A DNA stretch of 64,000 nt from positions 7,111,001 through 7,175,000 of the forward strand of contig NZ_AP021875.1 in the NCBI RefSeq assembly GCF_009688965.1, in the 5' to 3' direction. This DNA is from Desulfosarcina widdelii. Lineage in GTDB: Bacteria; Desulfobacterota; Desulfobacteria; Desulfobacterales; Desulfosarcinaceae. This document shows, piece by piece, positions 17,325-25,655 of the stretch (positions are counted from its first letter, which is position 1; the number at the start of each line of letters is the position of its first letter). The notes beneath the pieces are model-generated. The model was given only the letters and a program-made list of their open reading frames with translations, was not told the DNA's origin and searched no databases. The translations under genes and the position numbers were made by a program.

Positions 17325-17386
17325 GATCACAAACAACAAACCTCCCGACGGCTGTTCCGGCCGCGGGAGGTTTGTTGTTTGTGATC
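17325..17386. terminator. Long bidirectional terminator hairpin
   Basis: Two 22-base arms, GATCACAAACAACAAACCTC onward and its exact complement, enclose an 18-base loop that can itself fold. It lies between the CsgG-like gene (plus) and the universal stress gene (minus). The run of A/T pairs inside the stem would give a T-run in either direction. Confidence 0.8.
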
Positions 17387-17402
17387 CGAGAAACAGTCAC
17401 CT

Positions 17403-18230
17403 TCAACCGACGACGGTGTATTTTGGCCCGGCGATGAGCAGATTGTTGGAGATGGTGGACTGTATTTTTTCCATCGTGCTGCCGAACATGATATCTCTGA
17501 TGACGCCGTGGCCGTAAGCACCCATAACGACCAGGGTGTCATGGGGCACTTCGTACAGGTTGTTTTCCAGGCGTCCTTTGTGGAAAAAGCGCCACCGGTC
17601 CAGCACGCTGTTCAGCGTTTCTTCCAGTCCATTTTCGCGAACGATAGCACGGTAGGTTTCTTCTTTCTTCTTGCCTGCCTGGGTGTATACCTGAAGTGCC
17701 ATACCGGTTATTTTGGCGATCCGGATGCCCAGGCGCAGGGCATTGACGGCATTGGCCGACCCGCCGAAAAACACGGAGATGCGGTTCCAGGGTTTGAATA
17801 CCGGGCTGGTGATCAGCACCGGAAAACGGGCCGCCTGAATAATGCGGCGCACCCGCGGACCAATGTACCCCAGGCCGATTTTTGAAGAAAGGTCGCTGAC
17901 GCTACGCGGACAGCACATGAATTCGAAGTTGGTGGGGACGTCCGGCAAGGTGGAGGCGGTGTAGTTTTTGGGCCGGAAAAAGTCCGGTTCGATGCGGGCT
18001 TCCTTGAGCAGTTCTTCCGCGTGGAGGACGGCTGTGTCCGGATCGTTTAGATACGAAGCATCCAGGTCCACCTGGACCACGTCGTTTTCGAAATACATCA
18101 AAAATTTTGTTGATTCGGGGATGTAGACTTTCGGCGCCACACCCATTTGCCGGCAAAAATAGATAGACTGAAGCAGGGTCTCTCTGCCCAGCGGGGTGTT
18201 TCTGAAAATGTGGAAGAGTTTTTGGGCCAT
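17403..18230 (-). CDS. Universal stress protein (UspA-like) family protein
   Basis: A 275-residue cytoplasmic protein with two consecutive Usp-like halves. The second (about residues 145-270) has RISVFFGGSANAVNALRLGIRIAK and a nucleotide-loop-like segment TLVVMGAYGHGVIRDIMFGSTMEKI, close to the GX2GX9GS-type ATP-binding signature. The first half is more divergent. I use the ATG at 18230, eight bases after AAGGAG; a GTG at 18239 is the alternative. The gene is 54 bases downstream of the CLC channel gene on the same strand, suggesting an operon. Usp proteins respond to starvation or stress. Confidence 0.83.
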   Translation of the reverse strand: MAQKLFHIFRNTPLGRETLLQSIYFCRQMGVAPKVYIPESTKFLMYFENDVVQVDLDASYLNDPDTAVLHAEELLKEARIEPDFFRPKNYTASTLPDVPTNFEFMCCPRSVSDLSSKIGLGYIGPRVRRIIQAARFPVLITSPVFKPWNRISVFFGGSANAVNALRLGIRIAKITGMALQVYTQAGKKKEETYRAIVRENGLEETLNSVLDRWRFFHKGRLENNLYEVPHDTLVVMGAYGHGVIRDIMFGSTMEKIQSTISNNLLIAGPKYTVVG

Positions 18231-18284
18231 GCGCGTCACTCCTTATTGGCTCTCGTTTGCTTTGCTATGCCGACGGAGGTTGTA

Positions 18285-20006
18285 TTACAATCGACCGGTT
18301 TGCACCATCAGCTCTTTCCTGTACTGGTCCAGCAGGGTCGCTTTGGAAATCATTCCCAGGAAATGGTTGTCCGCGACCACCGGCATGCTGAAAATACGGG
18401 CCTGATCCATTTTCCGCAACACCTCCGACAAATCGTCGTGCAGGGATACCGAGTTGACAGTGGTGTTCATCAACTGACCGGTCAGTACCGCATGGTGCAT
18501 GGCCGTGTCGAAAAGATAGGGGCGGATGTCATCCAGACAAATCATGCCCAGAAAATGCCCGCTTTGCCGGTCTTCTACGGGAAAGTGGTCGCGATGGGAG
18601 GATTTGACGACATCGACGAAATCGGCTAGGCGCATATCGGGATGCACGCGCATGTAGTCGGTTTCGAGCAGTTCCTGAATGCTCAGGTCGGTCAACACCC
18701 GCGCATCGGTGCCGGGGCGCAGCAATTGCCCCCGTTCTACAAGGTCCCTGAGGTAAAAGGACGCCGGTTCGAAATAGTGGCAAAGGGTGGTGGAAATGGC
18801 CGAAACCACGATCAGGGGAAGGATGACTTCGTAACCGCCAGTGATTTCGATCACCAGAAAGATCCCCGTCAGCGGTGCCTGCAGGATGCCACTGATGAGA
18901 CCGGCCATGCCCAACAGGGCAAAACAGCCTTCGTTGACCCATTGTACGAAAGGCCAGAGCGCGGCTATGAAGCGGTGGTAACTCAGCCCCACAAATGCAC
19001 CGATCACCAGGCAGGGAGCGAAAATCCCTCCGGAGCCGCCCCATCCCAGTGTCAGTGTCGTAGCCAGAATTTTGACCAGGGCGATTCCGGTTACCAGCAT
19101 GAGTCCCGCAGGAAATCCCCCTTCGATGGCCGTGCGGATGGCATGGTATCCTTCGCCCAGGACATAGGGCAGAAAATAGCCGAGAACGCCGACCATGGTG
19201 CCGCCGATTGCTGCGCGGAGCCACAATGGGACATGGACACGATGCGATAGCCGATGCATCCATTGCATGGCCCGGGTCAGCAGGATGGAAGCCAGGGCAC
19301 AAAAGACGGCCAGTCCCACGCAGGCCAGGATATCGTGGAAATGAATCGGGAAGTCCCGGTGGTCGAAGACGATCTGGTTGCCTTTGAGCAGCCGGCTGAC
19401 CTCGGTGCCGGCTACGGCGGCGATGGCGATGGGAATGATGTTCATGGTGCTCCATTCGCCGAGGACGACCTCGATGGCGAACACCATGCCGGATATGGGG
19501 GCGTTGAAGATGGCGGCGATGGCACCGGCCGCGCCGCACCCAACCAGTGCGACCCGCTGACGGTCGTTGAGCGAGAAGGCCTGGGCAATGTTGGACCCGA
19601 TGGCGGCTCCGCTCATCACCACAGGGGCTTCAGGGCCGGCGGAACCGCCGCTGCCGATGGTCAGACAACTGGAAATCAGCCTGGAGAAACTGGAGCGCAG
19701 GCGCAGCAGTCCGCCGTAGCGGGAAACGGCGTAAATCACTTCCGGAACCCCGTGGCCGGCGCCCTCGTTGACGATCTTTTCGAGAAACAGCGAGGAGAGG
19801 GCCGCCCCGGCGGCTGGCAGAAATATGGCCCACCAGAATACCCGATAATGGTGCAGCCATTCCAGCATGGTCTCCAGACCGCGGTTGAGTAAAAGGGCGG
19901 CCAATCCACTGCAGATGCCGACGATGATGGCAAAGACGATGAGCAGCAGGCGGTCGTCCGATCGGAACAGGGACCAATTGCCCGGATATTTCAATTTTTC
20001 TAACAA
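18285..20006 (-). CDS. CLC-family chloride channel/antiporter with C-terminal CBS pair
   Basis: A 573-residue membrane protein with about ten to twelve transmembrane helices in residues 15-420. Chloride-pathway motifs are GHGVPE, GSGGSAGPEAP (which retains the gating-position glutamate although the usual GREGP is GPEAP) and GGIFAP. The C-terminal part (about 455-565) is a CBS-domain pair that usually binds adenine nucleotides and regulates gating. It moves Cl- (possibly with H+), with no way from sequence alone to tell channel from antiporter. The start at 20006 has no strong ribosome-binding site, so it may be a few codons off. It lies between the EIIA-fusion gene and the Usp gene, same strand. 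Confidence 0.9.
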   Translation of the reverse strand: MLEKLKYPGNWSLFRSDDRLLLIVFAIIVGICSGLAALLLNRGLETMLEWLHHYRVFWWAIFLPAAGAALSSLFLEKIVNEGAGHGVPEVIYAVSRYGGLLRLRSSFSRLISSCLTIGSGGSAGPEAPVVMSGAAIGSNIAQAFSLNDRQRVALVGCGAAGAIAAIFNAPISGMVFAIEVVLGEWSTMNIIPIAIAAVAGTEVSRLLKGNQIVFDHRDFPIHFHDILACVGLAVFCALASILLTRAMQWMHRLSHRVHVPLWLRAAIGGTMVGVLGYFLPYVLGEGYHAIRTAIEGGFPAGLMLVTGIALVKILATTLTLGWGGSGGIFAPCLVIGAFVGLSYHRFIAALWPFVQWVNEGCFALLGMAGLISGILQAPLTGIFLVIEITGGYEVILPLIVVSAISTTLCHYFEPASFYLRDLVERGQLLRPGTDARVLTDLSIQELLETDYMRVHPDMRLADFVDVVKSSHRDHFPVEDRQSGHFLGMICLDDIRPYLFDTAMHHAVLTGQLMNTTVNSVSLHDDLSEVLRKMDQARIFSMPVVADNHFLGMISKATLLDQYRKELMVQTGRL

Positions 20007-20133
20007 GCTTGTCTTCTCCGGTGACGCCGGTGTCCAGCAGCTTCATGGATGGCGATGGCCTTTCGGGGGGAACATTTTTGCCTATGGGTCGATAAAAGCC
20101 ACGCCAGGCTCCGGTCCGGTGCATTTGTGACCG

Positions 20134-20814
20134 TCAGAGGTCGTCCAGACGTTTTTCGAACTCGGCAACCCGCGAGTGGAGCGTCCCGGCATCCGGCTGT
20201 GTCTGCAAAAAATCGACAAAAGCCCCATCCCGGATACAATAGGATAGCCTTGAAAGCAGGTGCAGGTGGTGTTTGACCGTGGGACTGATCAGCAAAAACA
20301 GGATCGATACCGGTCGATCGTCGATGGCACCGTATTGAACCGGATTTTCTGTAAAACAGGTGGTGATGACCGATGAATCGGGCGGTCTGGAAAGAGGTTC
20401 CCGAGGGTGCGGTATAGCAATGCCGTTGCCGATGCCGGTGGACGCCAGACGTTCGCGCTCCATCAGTTTTTCATAAAGTTCCTCCCGCACTTCTTCCGGA
20501 AGAAAGTCTATGCAGGCGACGACCGCATGCAGGACCGCAGCGGCGTCCGCGCCGGCAATCCCGCAGCAGACTTTTCCCCGCTGCATTGCCGAAACCAGGC
20601 TTCCCAAGGCTTCTGGTGTGTCGTTATCGGTCTGGTCACCGCCCAAAGAAAAGGACAAATGATGGGTAGATGCCCATCGCTCCAGTGCCGCAGGTGAAAA
20701 TACCGCTTCGCTGCCGTCTCGTTGGATGGGAATCCTGCCCTGGCGGATCCATCGTTCCACCGTCGTCAGGGGAAGATCGAGCGCGTCGGCCACCGTTTTC
20801 AGGGATCGTTTCAT
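20134..20814 (-). CDS. HTH-EIIA fusion, PTS IIA-domain transcription or regulation protein
   Basis: A 226-residue two-domain protein. Residues 1-45 form a MerR/excisionase-like helix-turn-helix (TVADALDLPLTTVERWIRQGRIP, cited as TVADALDLPLTTVERW and RQGRIP). Residues about 70-226 are a PTS fructose/nitrogen-type EIIA domain with the phosphoacceptor site GIAIPHPRE, His136. No EI, HPr or IIBC gene is nearby. The likely job is sensing a phosphorylation state and controlling nearby transport genes, by analogy to PtsN/EIIANtr; this is inference. The ATG at 20814 begins the recognisable HTH. An upstream in-frame TTG at 20832 adds six residues. CLC and MscS genes flank it, same strand. Confidence 0.82.
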   Translation of the reverse strand: MKRSLKTVADALDLPLTTVERWIRQGRIPIQRDGSEAVFSPAALERWASTHHLSFSLGGDQTDNDTPEALGSLVSAMQRGKVCCGIAGADAAAVLHAVVACIDFLPEEVREELYEKLMERERLASTGIGNGIAIPHPREPLSRPPDSSVITTCFTENPVQYGAIDDRPVSILFLLISPTVKHHLHLLSRLSYCIRDGAFVDFLQTQPDAGTLHSRVAEFEKRLDDL

Positions 20815-20880
20815 GCCTGTATTCCAGTTCAAGCGTTGCCCAAAATTTCAAAAACATAAATCATACGACGATGATTTGTA

Positions 20881-22011
20881 TTAATCAAGCGACGCGGCCA
20901 TTTTTTTGAGGTCAGGGTCGGTCTTGGCGGGGCGGTCGGCAATGGTGATGTCCCGTTTGGGAAAGGGGATTTCGATGCCGTTTTTATCAAAGAGGGTTTT
21001 TACCGTGTCGGTAATGTAGTCGATGGTGTCCATTCGACGGCGGGCGTCTTTGATCCACACCCTTGCCTGAAGATCGACCGATGACTCTCCGAAATTACGC
21101 ACTACGACTTTGGGGGCCGGGTTCGTAAGAATCCAGTCGGCGGACCGTGCGGCTTCGACAATCAGGTTTTTGGCTTTGGGCAGATCGGCATCGTAGGCGA
21201 TTCCGATATTGATGCGCACCCGAATGGACGTGGATATGCTTGTGTAGTTGACAATGTCGCGGGTCATGATTTCATTGTTGGGAATGATCACCACGATATT
21301 GTCCGTCGTTTTAATGCGTGTGGCCCGCAGGCCGATTTCGATGACATCACCCCATGAGGCGTTGCCGGTCGGCACGCTCCATACTTCGATGCGATCACCG
21401 ATTTCGAAAGGCCGGTCGATGATCAAAAGAATTCCGGCAATCAGGTTGGAAAGGGTGTCTTTGGCGGCGAAACCCACGGCGACGCCCAATACGCCGGCAC
21501 CGGCAATGAAAGGCATCACGTTGACGCCCAGCACGTCTAAGGCGATGACGGCCGCCGTTGCATAGACGATGGCACCGGAGAACTTGTTGAGCAGGTCGAT
21601 GACGATATTGTCCAGATTGGTTTCCGTGCGTTCGGCCAGGTTTCGTTCCAGAACCTCCAGAAGGACGATGAGGATGGTTCTGATGGGACCGGCAACAAAA
21701 AGGATAAAAACGGCATGCAGGATGTTTTCGATCGCCGTGACCTGCAGCAGGCGGATCCATATTAGCCCGACCAGCCAGATCAGCACCAGACCGGCCATTT
21801 TGCGAAAAACGGCAAACAGTTCCTTGCGTACCCGAAGGAATCTGAATGTGAAGGACCTGTTTTCAAGGGCCGTCAGGATTCGTTTGACAACCAGCCATAG
21901 CAAAAAAGCGGCGAAAAGCACCGCCACGGCCTTGGCCAGGTTGTTGGCAAGGGAATCTTTCGTTCCGAAAAGTGCGACGAGCCGATCGATATATTGAATC
22001 GTGGTTTCCAT
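20881..22011 (-). CDS. Mechanosensitive channel of the MscS/YbdG-type
   Basis: A 376-residue inner-membrane protein with three to four N-terminal transmembrane helices (about residues 20-160) and the MscS pore and beta domain: AGAGVLGVAVGFAAKDTLSN and IIDRPFEIGDRIEVW. AAAGG seven bases before the ATG at 22011 supports this start over the ATG at 22038. MscS channels release osmolytes on hypo-osmotic shock; this one is of the smaller class. It is upstream of the EIIA-fusion gene in the same orientation, with 66 bases between. Confidence 0.92.
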   Translation of the reverse strand: METTIQYIDRLVALFGTKDSLANNLAKAVAVLFAAFLLWLVVKRILTALENRSFTFRFLRVRKELFAVFRKMAGLVLIWLVGLIWIRLLQVTAIENILHAVFILFVAGPIRTILIVLLEVLERNLAERTETNLDNIVIDLLNKFSGAIVYATAAVIALDVLGVNVMPFIAGAGVLGVAVGFAAKDTLSNLIAGILLIIDRPFEIGDRIEVWSVPTGNASWGDVIEIGLRATRIKTTDNIVVIIPNNEIMTRDIVNYTSISTSIRVRINIGIAYDADLPKAKNLIVEAARSADWILTNPAPKVVVRNFGESSVDLQARVWIKDARRRMDTIDYITDTVKTLFDKNGIEIPFPKRDITIADRPAKTDPDLKKMAASLD

Positions 22012-22350
22012 GAATTGCCTTTGGAAGTTAGCGCCCATATGTCCGATAATGCAATGTCTCTACCATTTTTCAATGCGGTTGTTAATGGAAAATACCCGGT
22101 CCGCAGACTTTCTCGGCAGTGGAAAAAGGCGCTATCTGGTATGGATTAGCAATCGGAGGGGACGATCCATGCGGATCTTTACTCTGGTGGCAAGTCGTCG
22201 TCTGCGTGACGGGAGATGACGAAGACAGTCCTGTTCCGATGGGCGGTACCTGAAATTGTAATTTTCCGGGGCCGCCACAAACGGCAATTGACTTCTTTGG
22301 CGATGTCGCCCTCCGAATACCGGGAACCGCAGGACGGCATCGAAATAATT
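22012..22350. other. Intergenic region between mscS and the chemotaxis operon
   Basis: These 339 bases hold no gene I can support: open frames are short and lack ribosome-binding sites. No strong terminator was found after the receiver gene that ends at 22351, nor a clear promoter for mscS. Confidence 0.4.
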
Positions 22351-22917
22351 CTATCCTTCCAGACGTTCCAGCGCCATTTGAACGCGTGTTTCCAAAGGCG
22401 TATCTTCCTGCAGCAGCGCTGCCTTTATGGCTTCCAGGCGGGTGTTCATCTCGGCCAGCATGATCTCAAGGTCCTGTATGGTTTCACCGGACGTTTTTTC
22501 GGTGACGTCCATGGCCTCCCTGAGGTCGCTGGCATTCTTGACGAGCATTTTAAGATTGAGGATTTTTTCCAGGCGCAGAAACAGTTCGTCGAAATTGATG
22601 GGTTTTTGGAGATAGTCCACGGCTCCTTTCTTCATGGCCTCGATGGCATTGTCCACCGAGGCATGCGCCGTGATAAGAATGACTTCCGTTTTGAGGTTGA
22701 CCCGCTTGGCTTCTTCCAGCACGCCGATCCCGTCCACGCCACCCGGCATGATCAGGTCGGTGAGGATGACGTCGTAGAACTGGCTGCCGATTTTCTCAAT
22801 AGCGATCACTCCATCTTCGGCAGTGTCCACGGTATGTTCCGCGCCGATCAGGCGCTTGGTTAGCAGTGCCCGGGTGACCGGATCGTCATCAACCACTAGA
22901 ATTGCAAGATTTGACAT
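22351..22917 (-). CDS. Response regulator, receiver plus helical tail
   Basis: A 188-residue protein with a CheY-like receiver domain (residues 1-120). Acidic pocket D10-D12, phosphoacceptor Asp54 (ILTDLIMPGG), Thr in LITAHAS and Lys in QKPINF are all present. The remainder (about 125-188) is a coiled-coil-like helix with no DNA-binding or enzymatic motif. It is the last gene of the chemotaxis operon, 92 bases after cheR. It may act as the motor-signalling CheY or modulate another complex; the extended C-terminus argues for something other than plain CheY. GGAGAATG precedes the ATG. Confidence 0.87.
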   Translation of the reverse strand: MSNLAILVVDDDPVTRALLTKRLIGAEHTVDTAEDGVIAIEKIGSQFYDVILTDLIMPGGVDGIGVLEEAKRVNLKTEVILITAHASVDNAIEAMKKGAVDYLQKPINFDELFLRLEKILNLKMLVKNASDLREAMDVTEKTSGETIQDLEIMLAEMNTRLEAIKAALLQEDTPLETRVQMALERLEG

Positions 22918-23009
22918 TTTTCATTCTCCCAGATGAGGCCATACCGGCCATGGAGCCGGATTCTGCACAAATGGTATGCGGTTTTTGCGAATTCATCCTT
23001 TTCGGCCGG

Positions 23010-23852
23010 TTATCCAGTTAGCTGATAATAGACCGAACGCAGGTGTCTTTTGGGAACGAATCGCGGACAGACGCCGGTCAGCGATTCGGTTGAACCGATG
23101 AGCAGGTAACCGTCCGGTTCCAGCACATCGGCAATCTTGTTAAACAGCTTTTTTCGATCCTGGAGGGTAAAATAGATCGCCACATTCCGACAGAAAATGA
23201 TGTCGAATTTACCCAACCCTACGAACGGTTCCATCAGATTCATGCGTCGGAAAGAAGCCATGGCACGGATTTCGTCCTTGATCTTCCAATTCCCTCCGGC
23301 CAGAGTGAAGTAGCGTTGCAGTTTTTCCCGTGGAAGCCCCCGCTCGATTTCGAATTTGTTGTAGGTACCGTTGCTGGCTTGGGTTACGGCGGCGTCGGAA
23401 AGGTCCGTTCCCATCAACGATATTCTATGGTTGCTGTTATTGCCTAAAAGTTCCTTGATGATGATGGCGATGCTGTAGATTTCCTGACCGGTGGAACAGG
23501 CGCTGCTCCAGATTTTCAGGTTTGCGCCTCCCGGTCGGTTCGCCTTGGCGGTTCTTGCGTCGATGATGTCGGGCAAAATTTTGTGTTTGAGCAATTCAAA
23601 GGGACCGGTATCCCTGAAAAACAGTGTTTCGTTGGTGGTGATGGCATTGATGATCCTTTTTTCCAATACCTTGCGTGTGTCGGCCTTGGCCTTGTGGTAA
23701 AACTCGCTGTAAGACTTGCAACCCTCCTCGTCGAGCAGTTTCCCGAACCGGGTCTCTAACAGATAGGCTTTGGATGCATCGATGCTGATGCCGGATACGT
23801 TGTATATGTAATTGGAGAGAACCTTGATTTCTTCCGGTTTGATTTTAACCAT
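23010..23852 (-). CDS. cheR: Chemotaxis protein methyltransferase CheR
   Basis: A 280-residue SAM-dependent enzyme that methylates glutamates of chemoreceptors. The N-terminal all-helical domain is followed by TNETLFFRD, the SAM motif IWSSACSTGQEIYSIAI and the later FDIIFCRNVAIYF, in family order. The ATG at 23852 has AGGT seven bases upstream; a TTG at 23876 is possible but lacks a site. It is downstream of cheB and upstream of the receiver gene. Confidence 0.95.
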   Translation of the reverse strand: MVKIKPEEIKVLSNYIYNVSGISIDASKAYLLETRFGKLLDEEGCKSYSEFYHKAKADTRKVLEKRIINAITTNETLFFRDTGPFELLKHKILPDIIDARTAKANRPGGANLKIWSSACSTGQEIYSIAIIIKELLGNNSNHRISLMGTDLSDAAVTQASNGTYNKFEIERGLPREKLQRYFTLAGGNWKIKDEIRAMASFRRMNLMEPFVGLGKFDIIFCRNVAIYFTLQDRKKLFNKIADVLEPDGYLLIGSTESLTGVCPRFVPKRHLRSVYYQLTG

Positions 23853-23902
23853 ATTTTTACCTGGCGCATCTAACAAATGGCGGCTTGCCCCGCCTTTGCA
23901 TG

Positions 23903-25024
23903 TTAACCCATACGAACGGTTTTGACGATGGTTTCGGCAATCTGGTTCAAGGGTACCACCGCATCGGCCAAGCCGCTTTCAGCGGCCTCTTTAGGCATGC
24001 CGAAAACCACGCAGGAAGCCTCGTCCTGGGCAATGATCGTGGCACCGTTTTGCTTCATCAATTTCAACCCGTCGGTGCCGTCCGATCCCATGCCTGTCAT
24101 GATAACGCCGGTGGCACGGCCGACATAGTGGTGGGCAACCGACCGGAAAAGATAGTCCACACTGGGTTTGCAGCTGTTCTCCGGCGGATCGTCGGTGATC
24201 TTGACCGTGCGGGTCTTGCCGTCGGCCCCGGCGACAATTTTCATCTGTTTGCCGCCCGGAGCGATCAGGGCGGTGTTGGGTTCAATGGGTTCGCCCTGCT
24301 TGGCTTCCCTGACGGCGATCTGACATTTGGCGGCCAGGCTGTTGGCCAGTGAGCGGGTGAACATGGGGGGCATGTGCTGAACGATCACAATGGGAACACC
24401 GATATTTTTGGGAATCATGGGCAGCATCCTGGCCAGCGCTTTGGGACCGCCGGTGGAGATGCCGATGGCGACGATTTCAGCCTTGGAACGTTTCAATGTT
24501 GCCGGCAATCGCCGCGGGGCCGCGAGCGTGGGTTTTCGATCCCTGGCCATCACTCCTGTTTTCGCCGAAGGGGCTTTGGCTTTGCGTATGCCCGGGATGC
24601 GGACGCTTCTGTGAAACGCCTGCAGCATGGGTGCGATGGCCGCCTCGATCTTCTTGCGGTTTTCCGCCATGCCGCCACTCTGGGGTTTCGGAATGAAATC
24701 AAAGGCCCCCAGTTCCAGCGCTTTCATGGTCATGGCCCCGCCCTCCTGGGTCAGGGTGCTGAGCATGATCGCCCCGATGTGGGGTGCGTGCCGTTGGATA
24801 TGATCCAAGACTTCGAGGCCGTTCATTTCCGGCATCTCGATGTCCAGGGTAAGCAGGTCCGGCTTTAAGGATGCCAGCTTGGCAATTGCCGCTTTCCCGT
24901 TATGGGCGCTGCCCACGACCTCCACATCGGGAAGTTCGGCAAGCACATCGCTGACGATTTTGCGGTACAATACCGTGTCATCGACCACCAGGACCCGCAG
25001 CGGTTTGGGAGAGTTTATCGCCAT
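23903..25024 (-). CDS. cheB: Chemotaxis-specific protein-glutamate methylesterase CheB
   Basis: A 373-residue enzyme that removes methyl groups from chemoreceptors and deamidates glutamines. The N-terminal receiver domain has phosphoacceptor Asp61 (LTLDIEMPEMNG). The C-terminal catalytic domain carries the triad Ser190 (GISTGGPKAL), His217 (IVQHMPP) and Asp315 (GMGSDGTDG). Full length for the family. It is 91 bases downstream of cheW and 50 bases upstream of cheR. Confidence 0.97.
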   Translation of the reverse strand: MAINSPKPLRVLVVDDTVLYRKIVSDVLAELPDVEVVGSAHNGKAAIAKLASLKPDLLTLDIEMPEMNGLEVLDHIQRHAPHIGAIMLSTLTQEGGAMTMKALELGAFDFIPKPQSGGMAENRKKIEAAIAPMLQAFHRSVRIPGIRKAKAPSAKTGVMARDRKPTLAAPRRLPATLKRSKAEIVAIGISTGGPKALARMLPMIPKNIGVPIVIVQHMPPMFTRSLANSLAAKCQIAVREAKQGEPIEPNTALIAPGGKQMKIVAGADGKTRTVKITDDPPENSCKPSVDYLFRSVAHHYVGRATGVIMTGMGSDGTDGLKLMKQNGATIIAQDEASCVVFGMPKEAAESGLADAVVPLNQIAETIVKTVRMG

Positions 25025-25115
25025 GCTGCCCTCAGTTTATTGTTGTAAAGCCAAAGGGGTTGTTGCGGATAGGGTCCCCGCAAGTGCCAAAAGGTCAGAA
25101 ACGTTTGCCAACCGA

Positions 25116-25550
25116 TCATTTCTCGTTTTCGAGAACTTTTTCCACATCCAGTATACCGATCAGGCGTTCCTTGGTCTTGAAGACCCCTTTGAAGAATTTG
25201 CCCTGTACGCCACCGATATTGGCCGGCGGAGATTCCACTTTGTCCCACTGGGCCTCCACCACATCGCTGATGCGGCTGACCAGCAAACCGATATACTCAT
25301 TTTTGGAGTTGACGATGATATTTCTGCTCATGTCGCTCAATTCGGTTCTGCCGAGATTGAGTTTTTTCCCCAAGTCGATGATGGTAACGATCTGGCCCCG
25401 CAGGTTCAGGATTCCCATCACATAGTCCGGGGACTGGGGAACGGTGGTCATGTCCATTAGTTTGTTGATTTCCTGGACATTGAGAATATCCATGCCGCAA
25501 AGGGCTTTGCCAACATAGAACGTGGCCATTTCAACGGTTTGGCTGCTCAT
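25116..25550 (-). CDS. cheW: Chemotaxis coupling protein CheW
   Basis: A 144-residue CheW that links chemoreceptors to CheA. It has the CheW pattern ATFYVGKALCGMDILNVQEI, MGILNLRGQIVTIIDLGKKL and NEYIGLLVSRISDVVE. Length and fold are standard. It follows cheA with a 105-base gap. Confidence 0.96.
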   Translation of the reverse strand: MSSQTVEMATFYVGKALCGMDILNVQEINKLMDMTTVPQSPDYVMGILNLRGQIVTIIDLGKKLNLGRTELSDMSRNIIVNSKNEYIGLLVSRISDVVEAQWDKVESPPANIGGVQGKFFKGVFKTKERLIGILDVEKVLENEK

Positions 25551-25655
25551 TTTCTTTTCCCTTCCGGTGTTTCCGTCATCGCTTTTGCCTGCCGATCAGG
25601 CGACAGACCGAAGCGCGTTATCGATCCGGGTGTTGCAGTGTCTTTTACCCAGCGA

